DNA from: a virus
DNA: 28,946 nucleotides
Direction: 5' to 3' (one strand)
IMG/VR virus record: IMGVR_UViG_3300009537_000128
Coordinates: 1-28,946 of that record
In this document: piece by piece, positions 20,511 through 28,902 of the stretch
Numbering within the stretch: the stretch's first letter is position 1
Layout of the letters: the number at the start of each line of letters is the position of its first letter
The notes under the pieces: generated by a model
Databases searched by the model: none
The model's input: only the letters and a program-made list of their open reading frames with translations
Told to the model about the DNA's origin: nothing
Program-made: the position numbers and the translations under genes

Positions 20511-23051
20511 TTAGGTAATGATCCCGTCTTCCGTCCTCGTGACCTGAACCGAAGCGTTCGCGCTGGTCGTGTTACCGGTAGTGCTAAACGGCTTGATCTT
20601 GGTCGTGGTGTTGCGGGTGTTACGGACGGTGACGCGATAGAAAATCTGCGTCGTCGGATCAATAAAGCTCGTCGCTTCGCTGGCGCTTTCCGCGATCTTG
20701 TGGATGTATGGCACGTAGACATCATCGCCCGTATCCAGGTTCGCCGGCACGCAATTGATCTCGATGGTGTCGGTATCGGTCTGGCCTGGGATGCCAGCAC
20801 CTTGCAGCGTCAGTTGCGTGTCTGAATCGACGGTGGCGACGTAGCCGACCGCGCCAACGCTGGAATTGTAAACCAAATCACCTCGCTTGACCGCCGCATT
20901 GAAGCCGCCAGTCGCGTAGGTGACTTGCGTTGCGGTCGTGGTCGCGGTTGCGGTAAACGCCGCGAAGTTAGCGAGCGTGAACGTCGTGCCGGTCCAGCTC
21001 GTGTAACGGATCGGATACTCGATCGCCGTCGCAGAGCCAGGGTTCTGAACGATTACGACAGTCCCGGCGTCTGGCACATATTCAATCGTGCTCGCCACGT
21101 CGAAGGTCGCGTCACCGGCAGACGGGGTGCCAGCGACCCCACTGAACATGTCCTTGTCGATACCACCGCCTGAGCCGGTCAGTTGGAACCACGAGACCTT
21201 ATCGTCCTCGTCCGACGTGAGCGCGGACGAACCCTGGAGGTTGGTGACGGTGAACGTCAGAGAGGTCGGCCGTGTGTAGGTACCGCCGTTGACAGACGTC
21301 AACGTAAACGCGTTTGTGTCGTCCGCATGATAGTCGATGACGAGGACGCCACGCGCGCCGAAGAAATTGCCACCCGAGAACGTACCGAACGGTGACGCGG
21401 TCTTGGCGGCGAAATTCGATGCCGTCACGCCCGTGAACGTCGAGGAATCGTCGTCGGCGTCGATCGTCGTGTTGTTGAACGTGCCGCGCGCCGACCGCAG
21501 CAGTACGACCATATTGGTGGAGTCGTGTGACAGGACCACACCCGTCGCGCCGGTCGCGGGCTGCGTGACAGACTCGCCCTCGACGATGTTGGCGGGAGTC
21601 GTACCGCCCGTGTAGGTGAAGCTAGCGGTAGCGCCGTTGTACTCTTCACCGTTGACGCCAGTCTCGGCGGTCTCGACTACACCGCCCGCGCCCTGGCCAT
21701 AGCCGACGATATACTGCGCCCACTGGATGACTTCACTGAGTCGGTTCTGGTTGCAGTCGATGACGATACCGTAGTATTCGTCGGTCGTGTCGTTGTCGAT
21801 ATCGGCCGTCGTCGCGGTGAACGACAACGTGGGTTCGCCCGAGCCGCTGAACCACGCGGCATCCGCGGGCCCGTCGTCGGCTGGCGAGCCGTCTGTGGTA
21901 ACACTCGCGTTCGACGTATCGCCTTGGACCGTGTTGCCAGAGCCCATCGCGGTGATCGTACCACCGACCGCGTCGTCCGCGATCGGGAAATAGACGAGCT
22001 CGCCGCCACTCGTGACAGTCGAGTTGCCAAGATCGAGGCGACCCCTTCCGCCTGTCGTCTGGTCCACGATGATCTCGCCGTCCGTAAACGGTCCACCAGA
22101 CACCGCACCCGAAAACGATATTTTCTGGGTGCCATGCTCTTGCGCCGAATCGACCTCGGTCTGAAGCGGCACCGGATTACGACCACCGGACGTCGTGGAA
22201 TTCGCGACCTCGAACGAGGCACGTAGGTCGCCGCCCTTACGTGCGTAGACTCGGAGATAACCGTCGTCCACCGTCGCCCATGTCGCCGCCGTAATGTCCC
22301 TGAGCGCTGCGCACACGTCGATGTGGCCGTTACCCCACCAATCGACCGTGTTGTCGTTCCACGAATACAGACGGTCGCGTGAGTCGGTCGTCAGCGCCGT
22401 GCCCTGATAGATGTACATGTGCACGTCGTCTTCGACCGTGCCGATGGTATAGATGTTCGCCCACACCATCTCGCCGGTCGTGGCGACACCGTCCGTTTCC
22501 AGCACGTCGGCCGTGTGGCCGTTACAGGTCAATGTGTCGGACGTGGCAGCGTCGAACGAGTCGCCGCTCGCGTTGCTGTCTGGCCGGATAATGCAGTAGT
22601 CGACCGCGCCACCCGTGTCGATGAATTCGAGCAACGTGCCCGCGTCACCATCCGAGTGCGTGATGTCGAGCCCTTCGTCGGCCTTGACGATCGTGCCGCC
22701 AGAATCGACCTGCACGCAGATGATGCCGGTATTCGTGCCCTCGACGCGCGCCCAGCCGGTCGTATACAGCGAGCCGCCCTGGAGGTGTTCCAGCAACTCG
22801 AACGTCGTGTACCACGGATCCGGGTCGCCCTGATCGATCTTACCGATCTTGTACTCGGTCGGCGTATCCGCGAAAAACGCGGTGCCATCATCGATCGTGT
22901 CCGTCTCGTCCTGCAACGTCTGCATGGCCGAGTACAACTGGTTCATCGTGTAGAAGTTGTTCGTTCCACCGATCCACTCTAACCGCTTTTGTCGATTGTT
23001 GTCGAACCAGGTGACCCCAACGTCGCCATTGAGGATGGTCGTGTCAGCCAT
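20511..23051 (-). CDS. Large fibre-like structural protein (846 aa)
   Basis: This is the longest gene in the window and is beta-rich throughout. The N-terminal LEWIGGTNNFYTMNQLYSAM and QTLQDETDTIDDG resemble the start of the 521-aa protein. The middle carries several modules of the form D/E-G-x-x-x...T-x-G-x-x-G, such as DGEIIVDQTTGGRGRLDLGN, and EGESVTQPATGATGVVLS. Residues 723-765 hold the shared module RGDLVYNSSVGAVGYVATVD...TDTIEI. A segment GVLVIDYHADDTNAFTLTSV and a C-terminal IFYRVTVRNTRNTTTKIKPF are beta strands. The start follows AGGACATC. It probably forms a trimeric fibre or a large decoration protein; the receptor or ligand is unknown. Confidence 0.72.
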   Translation of the reverse strand: MADTTILNGDVGVTWFDNNRQKRLEWIGGTNNFYTMNQLYSAMQTLQDETDTIDDGTAFFADTPTEYKIGKIDQGDPDPWYTTFELLEHLQGGSLYTTGWARVEGTNTGIICVQVDSGGTIVKADEGLDITHSDGDAGTLLEFIDTGGAVDYCIIRPDSNASGDSFDAATSDTLTCNGHTADVLETDGVATTGEMVWANIYTIGTVEDDVHMYIYQGTALTTDSRDRLYSWNDNTVDWWGNGHIDVCAALRDITAATWATVDDGYLRVYARKGGDLRASFEVANSTTSGGRNPVPLQTEVDSAQEHGTQKISFSGAVSGGPFTDGEIIVDQTTGGRGRLDLGNSTVTSGGELVYFPIADDAVGGTITAMGSGNTVQGDTSNASVTTDGSPADDGPADAAWFSGSGEPTLSFTATTADIDNDTTDEYYGIVIDCNQNRLSEVIQWAQYIVGYGQGAGGVVETAETGVNGEEYNGATASFTYTGGTTPANIVEGESVTQPATGATGVVLSHDSTNMVVLLRSARGTFNNTTIDADDDSSTFTGVTASNFAAKTASPFGTFSGGNFFGARGVLVIDYHADDTNAFTLTSVNGGTYTRPTSLTFTVTNLQGSSALTSDEDDKVSWFQLTGSGGGIDKDMFSGVAGTPSAGDATFDVASTIEYVPDAGTVVIVQNPGSATAIEYPIRYTSWTGTTFTLANFAAFTATATTTATQVTYATGGFNAAVKRGDLVYNSSVGAVGYVATVDSDTQLTLQGAGIPGQTDTDTIEINCVPANLDTGDDVYVPYIHKIAESASEATSFIDPTTQIFYRVTVRNTRNTTTKIKPFSTTGNTTSANASVQVTRTEDGIIT

Positions 23052-23065
23052 GATGTCCTAGTCCC

Positions 23066-24856
23066 TTATGAGGTAGCGTTGTTGTTGGGGTCCTGTGCTA
23101 GCGTCACGATCAGCGTGAGGCCGGAAGAGCCAATCTCCTGCACGGAAGAATAATTCCTGTATCGCGTGTCGCCACTACTCGCTTTGCGGACCCACACCTT
23201 CGCGTCGGCTGGCGTCGAGCCAGTGAATGAGCCTGTTATCTCACCGCTACCGTTCGTGTCGCCGTTGATGATCTCGGAATCGTCCGACACCAGGAACACG
23301 CCGGTATGTGCGGTCGCGATCGGATCGCCAGCAACGTCTTTGACGGTAATCGTGAGCGGGACCGAGCCGATAAACTCGACGTTGCCGGTCGCGGTCGATG
23401 GGTTCGACGTCCCGCTTTTCGAGACGAACAGCCCGTCGGAGCCGGTCGCGGTGTTGTTTACATGTGTGCCAGCGCCCGTGAACGTCAGGTCAGTGTACGT
23501 CTGGGCCGGCGAGATCGAGTACGCGTCGCCGTTCGCCCAGTCGTTCGCGGTCCCGCCTTGCAGCGCTTCATGTGTCAGCGTGTTCGCGTCGTCGATAGAC
23601 ACGATCTTAGCGTAGCAAGCGTCGGCCTCGTTGTAGATGTACTCACCTACGTTGACGGCGCCGCCCGTGAACGTCGCGCCCGCATCGAAAAGCACCGTCG
23701 TGCTGCTGCCCGGATCGTCGGCTGTGCCAGTGTAGACGCTCTCGATTGTATCGTGCTCGATGCCGTGGCCACCGCTCGCGACATCGAACGCCGAGTCCTG
23801 AACGTCAGACTGGCCATTGACCCACAGGTAGGAGCCCGCGGTATCAGATGAGTTACGGAACACGCAGTCGCGGAGGACCGCGCCCGTATCGGTGACCTGT
23901 GCACAAGCCGTGAACACGCAGCCCGTGTAGTCGTTGCCCGACCCGCCGAGCGCCATCACGGTGCCGTTGAAGCCCCGGAACCGCGAGTTGACGGCGGCGA
24001 TGTCGGTCGCGGATGCTAGGTCGAGCCGCTTGTCGGCGTGCGTGCCGGTGATGTCTGCGTTGTTCGCGCAGATCGCGGCCAGCCGCGTAAACGTGATCGT
24101 GTCGGAATCGGCAGACGACATACCTTGAAGTGTCAGGGCCGAGTCGATGTTGGCGCTCGCGTCGACATAGACCGGCTCCTCGAACACGATGATCTCGTCG
24201 GTACTCGCGTGGTCGGACGCGTCAGGCGACAGAATGAGCGCCGCTTTCGAGAACACGACGCCCGCGCGACGCGTGGCCACCCCGTACAGCGACGTCTCGT
24301 CCCAGGTCGCTAACTCCGACACGAGGTTCGTCGTGTTACCGGCGAGCGTGAGCCCGGTGTTCGGCATCGTCAGGACTTCGTCCACATAGACGTTCGGGTC
24401 ACCACCCGACGAGGCGGCAGCGTTAAGGTAGATGCCGACATACCGGACGGCCGACAGGCTGGCGGCGGTACCACCGGTCGTGGACGGTGCGTTGGCCGTG
24501 TCGATTACGGCCTCGAACCAGCCGCCTTTGTAAGTATCGGAGCCCGCGACGTACCACCTGCTCGTGTTGCCTGAGGTGTCCTGGACGCGGATGCCGGCAC
24601 CGCCCGCAGCCATCGTATCGCCGAGCCCACCGTTCACGAGGAAGCGCACGAGGATGATCGAGTTCTCGACCGACTCACCGCTCGCGTTGATCTCGAAGCC
24701 CATGCCCTTGTAGCCGGTAAACTTCCGACCGCGCGATGATGCGCCCGACAGGAACGTGGCCGTCGTGGAGGCTGACCCCGGACCAGACACCCAATCGAGC
24801 CACGTGCCGCTACCCTCTTGGGTGTGGACATCTAGGCCAGATACGCTGATCGCCAT
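23066..24856 (-). CDS. Fibre-like structural protein with beta-helix and Ig-like end (596 aa)
   Basis: Residues 1-165 look like a jelly-roll domain (GKGMGFEINASGES-like strands, then VRYVGIYLNAAASSGGDPNV). Residues about 240-375 have the short repeating strands of a right-handed beta-helix (ITFTRLAAICANNADITGTH, then DYTGCVFTACAQVTDTGAVL). Residues 401-449 hold the module VNVGEYIYNEADACYAKIVS...NDWANGDAYSIS shared with the other two fibre-like proteins. Residues 493-588 form a carboxypeptidase-regulatory or Ig-like beta-sandwich (VPLTITVKDVAGDPIATAHT). These are common parts of phage fibres and spikes. ATG 24856 has a GGAGGAGG-type element about 11 bases upstream. Enzymatic depolymerase activity is possible for the helix but no active site was recognised. 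Confidence 0.73.
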   Translation of the reverse strand: MAISVSGLDVHTQEGSGTWLDWVSGPGSASTTATFLSGASSRGRKFTGYKGMGFEINASGESVENSIILVRFLVNGGLGDTMAAGGAGIRVQDTSGNTSRWYVAGSDTYKGGWFEAVIDTANAPSTTGGTAASLSAVRYVGIYLNAAASSGGDPNVYVDEVLTMPNTGLTLAGNTTNLVSELATWDETSLYGVATRRAGVVFSKAALILSPDASDHASTDEIIVFEEPVYVDASANIDSALTLQGMSSADSDTITFTRLAAICANNADITGTHADKRLDLASATDIAAVNSRFRGFNGTVMALGGSGNDYTGCVFTACAQVTDTGAVLRDCVFRNSSDTAGSYLWVNGQSDVQDSAFDVASGGHGIEHDTIESVYTGTADDPGSSTTVLFDAGATFTGGAVNVGEYIYNEADACYAKIVSIDDANTLTHEALQGGTANDWANGDAYSISPAQTYTDLTFTGAGTHVNNTATGSDGLFVSKSGTSNPSTATGNVEFIGSVPLTITVKDVAGDPIATAHTGVFLVSDDSEIINGDTNGSGEITGSFTGSTPADAKVWVRKASSGDTRYRNYSSVQEIGSSGLTLIVTLAQDPNNNATS

Positions 24857-24861
24857 TTAGC

Positions 24862-25290
24862 TCAGGCCCCCTCCTCCTCTTGTTCTAGCCGGGCCGTGAT
24901 GAGCCGCTCCGGCAACGAGACGGTGAACGGGCCATTGGTGCTTGTGACTGTCTCGCCGAAATCGAGGATAGCGAGCGCTGGCTGGCCGGCGACCGATGCA
25001 TTGTAGATCATCGCACCGCGTGCGCTGATCGTTGCGGTCGGCCACGTCGGGTTGCCGAACGCCACGAACGCGTTGCCGTCGTCCATGAGTTCGGCCACAC
25101 GATCTGTTAGCGCCTGGCCGCCAGCATCGTAACCGAGCCCGCCGACCTCGCCATCGGCTGTATAGCCGGGTGTGCCTTCACCGAGCGCGGCGTCAGGCCC
25201 ATAGAGCGCGAGCCGATACTCGTGTGTAGGCTGGTGTACGCCGTTGAAGAAATCGAGCCGCGCCTGGGCGGGTACGGTATGCCGGATCAT
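24862..25290 (-). CDS. Probable virion protein (142 aa)
   Basis: This 142-aa protein lies between the portal and fibre genes; its ATG at 25290 overlaps the portal stop by four bases. The central ATISARGAMIYNASVAGQPA, followed by ALAILDFGETVTSTNGPFTV, is a pattern I recognise from small proteins beside DUF4055-type portals and fibre genes in uncultured phages, whose function is not settled. The N-terminus (QARLDFFNGVHQPTHEYRLA) and the end (SLPERLITARLEQEEEGA) suggest a small beta-rich domain with a charged tail. It may be a fibre adaptor or a minor decoration protein. Confidence 0.7.
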   Translation of the reverse strand: MIRHTVPAQARLDFFNGVHQPTHEYRLALYGPDAALGEGTPGYTADGEVGGLGYDAGGQALTDRVAELMDDGNAFVAFGNPTWPTATISARGAMIYNASVAGQPALAILDFGETVTSTNGPFTVSLPERLITARLEQEEEGA

Positions 25291-26879
25291 CCGGTACGTG
25301 CTCCGATCATGGAGCCGTTCTCGTCGCGCTCGATCACGAAGCGTTGCGTCGGCTCGCGATCCATCATGCGCTCGGTCTCGGCGAGCCTGTCGGCGACCTC
25401 GGCGGCGATGCGGTCACGCTCTTCGGTCGGCTCGAAATCTTCCGGCAACACCTCGCCCTCGATCAATAGCGACCATAGCGTTTCTAGGCTGAGCTGGTCG
25501 GACGCGACCATCTCCAACAGATGCTTGAGCAGCGCCGGGTCGATGAGTTGCGCGTGGAAATCGCGGTTGATCGTGATGGTGCCAGGCTTAGGCGCTGCGC
25601 TGCTATAGGACGCCATGACTTCGAGCGCTTCGTTAGCGGCCGCTTCGAGCGCGTTAGCGAACAACACAAGCGACGCGTCGGACTCGGACTTGCGCATGAT
25701 GTCCGATGTCGCGGTCGTGCGGCTATTATCAGATACACCGGGCCCGCCACGACGCACAAGCATCTGTAGGCCGAGCGCTGCCATGCGCGCTTCGATCTCG
25801 TTGAGCTCTTCCTTCGTCGCCGTCAGGCCGTTACCGTCCGCTTCCATGAACCCGGCTTTCGCGTCCGGGTCGTTGAGCCCGAGCATGTTGTCTGGGCCCC
25901 AACGCACTTGCACGTTGCCGTCGTGATCGACCACGCCCTCACCGAACAGGTACGGCACGGCGATGGACGAGAACGTCATCGACATCTGCCGCTCGGAACG
26001 CACACGATAGTGTTCGACCTGCTCGTAGGCGAGGTCACGTAGCGGTGGATCCGTCTCGAACGACGTGCTCGGCTCGGCCGGCACGAACACGACCGGCACA
26101 CGCGAGGCGGCGATAGGATAATCCTCGATCTTGACCCAGCGCTTACCGTCATCGCCGTCATCGAACTGCCAGAGCTCGCCACGTACCGTGCCAGGTGAGA
26201 TCTCACGTAGCACCCGGATACGACGTAACGTTCGTTGACCGAACAGCCCATCGGGTTCTGTGCCGCCTTCGTGGTACACGAACAACGTGAGCATCGGCTG
26301 GCCGTCACGTAACGACACACGCCAATTGATCGCTTGCGCTTTGTTCACGTGGACCCAGTACGGGCGCACGTTTTTGCGTTTCGCTTCGGCTTTCGTGCGT
26401 GCTTCGCCGCTTTTCGGGGCCTCGATATGGACCCACGTATGTCCATCACGGAGCGCTGACTCGGCGACATGCCGCCAGAAGACAGCCAGATCGTGCCCGC
26501 GCTGGTCGATGTTGTCCGTCGCCTCAGCGATCGCGGTGTCCATGTCATCTGACAGCACGGGGCTGCGCCTGAAGATCATGCCGGTCAGGCCGCGGATCGT
26601 GCGACCGAGCGCGTTGAACGCGACAGCGATGCCTAGCCGTTTGTCGTAACGGATCTCTTGCTCCATCGGATGCTTCGGCAAGAACGTTTCTTTTTCGAGC
26701 CGCATCGTCTTGGTGCCACCCGCTACGGCAACCATTAGATCGACGTCATCACGTTGCCGTAGATAGCTCGGGCATTCATATGCCGGCGAGTCAACGTCTT
26801 TCTGGTCCGCCGCGCCATAGATCACGCGATTCTCTTGCCGTCTAGCCGCGTCTTTGATGCCCGCCGAATATTCTGCCAT
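25287..26879 (-). CDS. Portal protein (DUF4055 type)
   Basis: This 530-aa protein has the DUF4055 portal pattern. YDKRLGIAVAFNALGRTIRG (78-97) is followed by LTGMIFRRSPVL (98-109), then DNIDQRGHDLAVFWRHVAES and a TWVHIEAP strand. The middle region (FVPAEPSTSFETDPPLRDLA, then YEQVEHYRVRSERQMSMTFS) and WGPDNMLGLNDPDAKAGFME also fit. The portal ring is the entry gate for DNA and the head vertex to which the tail is joined. The ATG directly follows the large terminase stop (TAAATG), with no gap. The C-terminus ends in a charged region (ERDRIAAEVADRLAETERMM). The size agrees with the family. Confidence 0.87.
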   Translation of the reverse strand: MAEYSAGIKDAARRQENRVIYGAADQKDVDSPAYECPSYLRQRDDVDLMVAVAGGTKTMRLEKETFLPKHPMEQEIRYDKRLGIAVAFNALGRTIRGLTGMIFRRSPVLSDDMDTAIAEATDNIDQRGHDLAVFWRHVAESALRDGHTWVHIEAPKSGEARTKAEAKRKNVRPYWVHVNKAQAINWRVSLRDGQPMLTLFVYHEGGTEPDGLFGQRTLRRIRVLREISPGTVRGELWQFDDGDDGKRWVKIEDYPIAASRVPVVFVPAEPSTSFETDPPLRDLAYEQVEHYRVRSERQMSMTFSSIAVPYLFGEGVVDHDGNVQVRWGPDNMLGLNDPDAKAGFMEADGNGLTATKEELNEIEARMAALGLQMLVRRGGPGVSDNSRTTATSDIMRKSESDASLVLFANALEAAANEALEVMASYSSAAPKPGTITINRDFHAQLIDPALLKHLLEMVASDQLSLETLWSLLIEGEVLPEDFEPTEERDRIAAEVADRLAETERMMDREPTQRFVIERDENGSMIGARTG

Positions 26880-28355
26880 TTACGCGCCCCACGGTGATGG
26901 GATACGCACGAACTGCGTAGCCGGTATCGACAATTTCGCGTCCATACCGACCGCTGCGTCGACCTGATCGTCATGCGCGCCGGTAGGGAACTGTGCGGCC
27001 TCGAGCCGGAATGGATCACGCCATACGCCAGGACAGAGCGTGACGTTGCCGGCCTCGGCTTTCGATGCGAGCGGCTCCGCGCGGATCTCCTTCGAGCCGG
27101 TCGGTCGTTCGGAATAGCATGCGAGCCCGACGTTCTGCACTTGCCGCATGATGTTCTCGGTACGTTCCTTGCCAGCGATACCGGCCTCGGCCTCGAACCA
27201 CCACTTAACACGGCCACCGTAGCGTGCGCGATCATCACGTGCGGTCTCGACGATCTTCGCGTCCCGTGCGGCAACCGAAAGACGGAACCGTGCGATGTCG
27301 ACGATCGCGGTGCGGCCATCGTCTAGCCGACAGCCGAGCGAGCCGACCGTATAGTCCGGGTCGTTGGCGCCGGTCGTGTCGGTGCCTGCCATGTCCCAGT
27401 AGCGTATCATCTGGCCCGTAGACGGTACAGCGTCCATGAGCTGCCACCAGTCCCATTGGAACATGCCACCGCCGCGTGGCGAGGGCCTACCCTGTAGTAG
27501 CGACGCGAATCCATAGGAACCGAGCTCGGCGAGTTTCGCCGACAGCCATTCGTCATTGCGCTCCGCGTCCCATAGCGGCGCACCGACCGCGCGCCCGAGC
27601 GGGTCGTTTTCCTCGGCACGTGCCGGTAACGCGATCAGTTGCCACTCGCCACCCGCTCGACCGTCGAGGATGCGCCCGACCGGATCGTCCATATGCCAAC
27701 GGCTCATCGTGAGCAGTACAGCGGTACCGGGCTCGGCCCGTGCGAGCACGTCATCGGTCAGCGCGTCCCAGATCGCGCCACGTGTCGCCTCGCTTTCGGC
27801 GTCAGCGCGCTTGCCGATCGGATCGTCGATCGTGATAACATCGGCGTTGAGTGATGCTGTACCCGACCCGATCCCGAGCGCGGTCACGCCGCCACCTTCG
27901 AGTGTCTCCCATTCGCTGGCAGTGTTGCGGTCCGGCGACATGCGGACGTCACGCGAGATCGCAAGCCGACGGATCGCGCGACTGAATTTCAGCGCGAGTT
28001 GCTGGTTATGCGAGATCACAAGCAAGCGCGTCGTCGGGTCGAGTTCGAGCCGATACGCGTTGTAGCTGATCGTGTTGTGCTCTGTCTTGGCGTGCCGGAT
28101 CGGTACCTGGAAGATCACACGCAACGCTTCGCCGCTCGTGACCGCGTTGAGCGCGCGTTGCATGACCCGGAAATGCGGCGCGTTCCATTTCAGATCCGGA
28201 CGTGCACGCTCGAGCCAGCCCCCGAAATCCGGCGGTATCAGCCCACGCCGTTCCCGCTCCCAGGTGATCGCCTCTAGTTGTGCTAGATCGGCGGCGGCGG
28301 CAGCGACAAGCGAAGATGGCGCGGCCATCGTCATGGCAAGCAGGATGGCGAGCAC
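26880..28355 (-). CDS. terL: Terminase large subunit
   Basis: This 491-aa packaging motor has all core motifs. The Walker A-like loop is QVPIRHAKTEH (83-93), the Walker B is DVITIDDP (172-179), and the coupling motif is LLTMSRWH (214-221). The C-terminal nuclease of the RNase H fold has YWDMAGTD (319-326, catalytic D321), WWFEAEAG (385-392) and GAHDDQVDAA (459-468). It would pump DNA into the prohead and cut it. The start is GTG 28355, which has GGAAG about 10 bases before it; an ATG at 28334 lacks such an element. The small terminase ends five bases upstream. It is a Terminase_6-like protein; the headful or cohesive-end mode cannot be read from this window. Confidence 0.93.
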   Translation of the reverse strand: MLAILLAMTMAAPSSLVAAAAADLAQLEAITWERERRGLIPPDFGGWLERARPDLKWNAPHFRVMQRALNAVTSGEALRVIFQVPIRHAKTEHNTISYNAYRLELDPTTRLLVISHNQQLALKFSRAIRRLAISRDVRMSPDRNTASEWETLEGGGVTALGIGSGTASLNADVITIDDPIGKRADAESEATRGAIWDALTDDVLARAEPGTAVLLTMSRWHMDDPVGRILDGRAGGEWQLIALPARAEENDPLGRAVGAPLWDAERNDEWLSAKLAELGSYGFASLLQGRPSPRGGGMFQWDWWQLMDAVPSTGQMIRYWDMAGTDTTGANDPDYTVGSLGCRLDDGRTAIVDIARFRLSVAARDAKIVETARDDRARYGGRVKWWFEAEAGIAGKERTENIMRQVQNVGLACYSERPTGSKEIRAEPLASKAEAGNVTLCPGVWRDPFRLEAAQFPTGAHDDQVDAAVGMDAKLSIPATQFVRIPSPWGA

Positions 28356-28359
28356 AGAG

Positions 28360-28776
28360 CTAATTCTTCCCGACCAACGCCGCGAGACGGTTCGTGATTT
28401 GCTTTGTGCGTTCCCGCAATTCCTCGTCCGATAGCTCGCGCATGTCGATCGGTCCGCCGTCTTTGCCCGTATGTTCGAGCGACTGCTTGTCGTGCCAATC
28501 GTCGCGGAACCGGTTCATGACCTGGAGCCGGTAGGCGGCTGCATTGAAGTCGCGCGACCATATGCCTTTCCGGCCCTGAGCTTCCCACCAACCCTGCGCT
28601 AACTGTCTCGCGCGTGTAGTGGCCTGTAGAAACTCTGGATACGCTGCTTCCCAGTTGTACAACGTCTTGAAACAGATATCGAGTTCCGCGGCGATCTCGG
28701 CGCGACCCAACCCGTCGCGTCCCATCTCGACTACCCGCGCGCAACAAGCGGGGTCGTATTTCGTGGGACGACCCAT
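28360..28776 (-). CDS. terS: Terminase small subunit
   Basis: This 138-aa protein starts MGRPTKYDPACCARVVEMGR. A helix-turn-helix (LGRAEIAAELDICFKTLYNW, 23-42) and YPEFLQATTRARQLAQGWWE follow. That combination is typical of small terminase or packaging DNA-binding subunits, which recognise the packaging site and form a ring. The C-terminal third (SDEELRERTKQITNRLAALV) is a helix likely to bind the large subunit. The gene is directly upstream of the large terminase. No strong Shine-Dalgarno precedes the ATG. Apart from the 170-bp leader, it is the first gene of the visible operon. Confidence 0.87.
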   Translation of the reverse strand: MGRPTKYDPACCARVVEMGRDGLGRAEIAAELDICFKTLYNWEAAYPEFLQATTRARQLAQGWWEAQGRKGIWSRDFNAAAYRLQVMNRFRDDWHDKQSLEHTGKDGGPIDMRELSDEELRERTKQITNRLAALVGKN

Positions 28777-28849
28777 TACAACGATGCCGGCGCCACGAGC
28801 AGTACCTCAGTCACGGACAATCCCTCTGGGCTATGCAAATAGGCCCCGA

Positions 28850-28879
28850 ACGATACGTCCCCTAGCTAGGTTAGGTCAA
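28850..28879 (-). promoter_or_regulatory. Candidate late promoter (TTGACC-N18-TATCGT)
   Basis: On the minus strand TTGACC (28879-28874) is followed after 18 bases by TATCGT (28855-28850), giving 5 of 6 and 4 of 6 matches to the sigma-70 boxes. It lies 74 bases upstream of the small terminase ATG. The spacer carries the palindrome CCTAGCTAGG (28861-28870), so a repressor bound there would sit between the boxes. Confidence 0.4.
28861..28870. repeat. 10-bp palindrome CCTAGCTAGG in the promoter spacer
   Basis: CCTAGCTAGG is a perfect palindrome lying within the 18-base spacer of the candidate promoter. It could be an operator half of a two-site regulatory region together with the 16-bp palindrome upstream. 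Confidence 0.4.
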
Positions 28880-28886
28880 GGCTAGT

Positions 28887-28902
28887 CCACTACCGGTAGT
28901 GG
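28887..28902. repeat. 16-bp perfect palindrome just upstream of the -35 box
   Basis: CCACTACCGGTAGTGG is a perfect 16-bp palindrome ending 7 bases before the -35 box of the candidate promoter. A dimeric regulator would bind such a site. The chance of a perfect 16-mer palindrome at any one position is low, which favours a functional site. Confidence 0.5.

Noticed and set aside
20511-23051. Repeats in the 846-aa gene as a CRISPR-like array
   Set aside because: The recurrence is at protein level with divergent DNA, within an open frame; no direct repeats with regular spacers exist.
18741-24856. A diversity-generating retroelement acting on the fibre genes
   Set aside because: No reverse transcriptase frame and no template/variable repeat pair was seen in the window.
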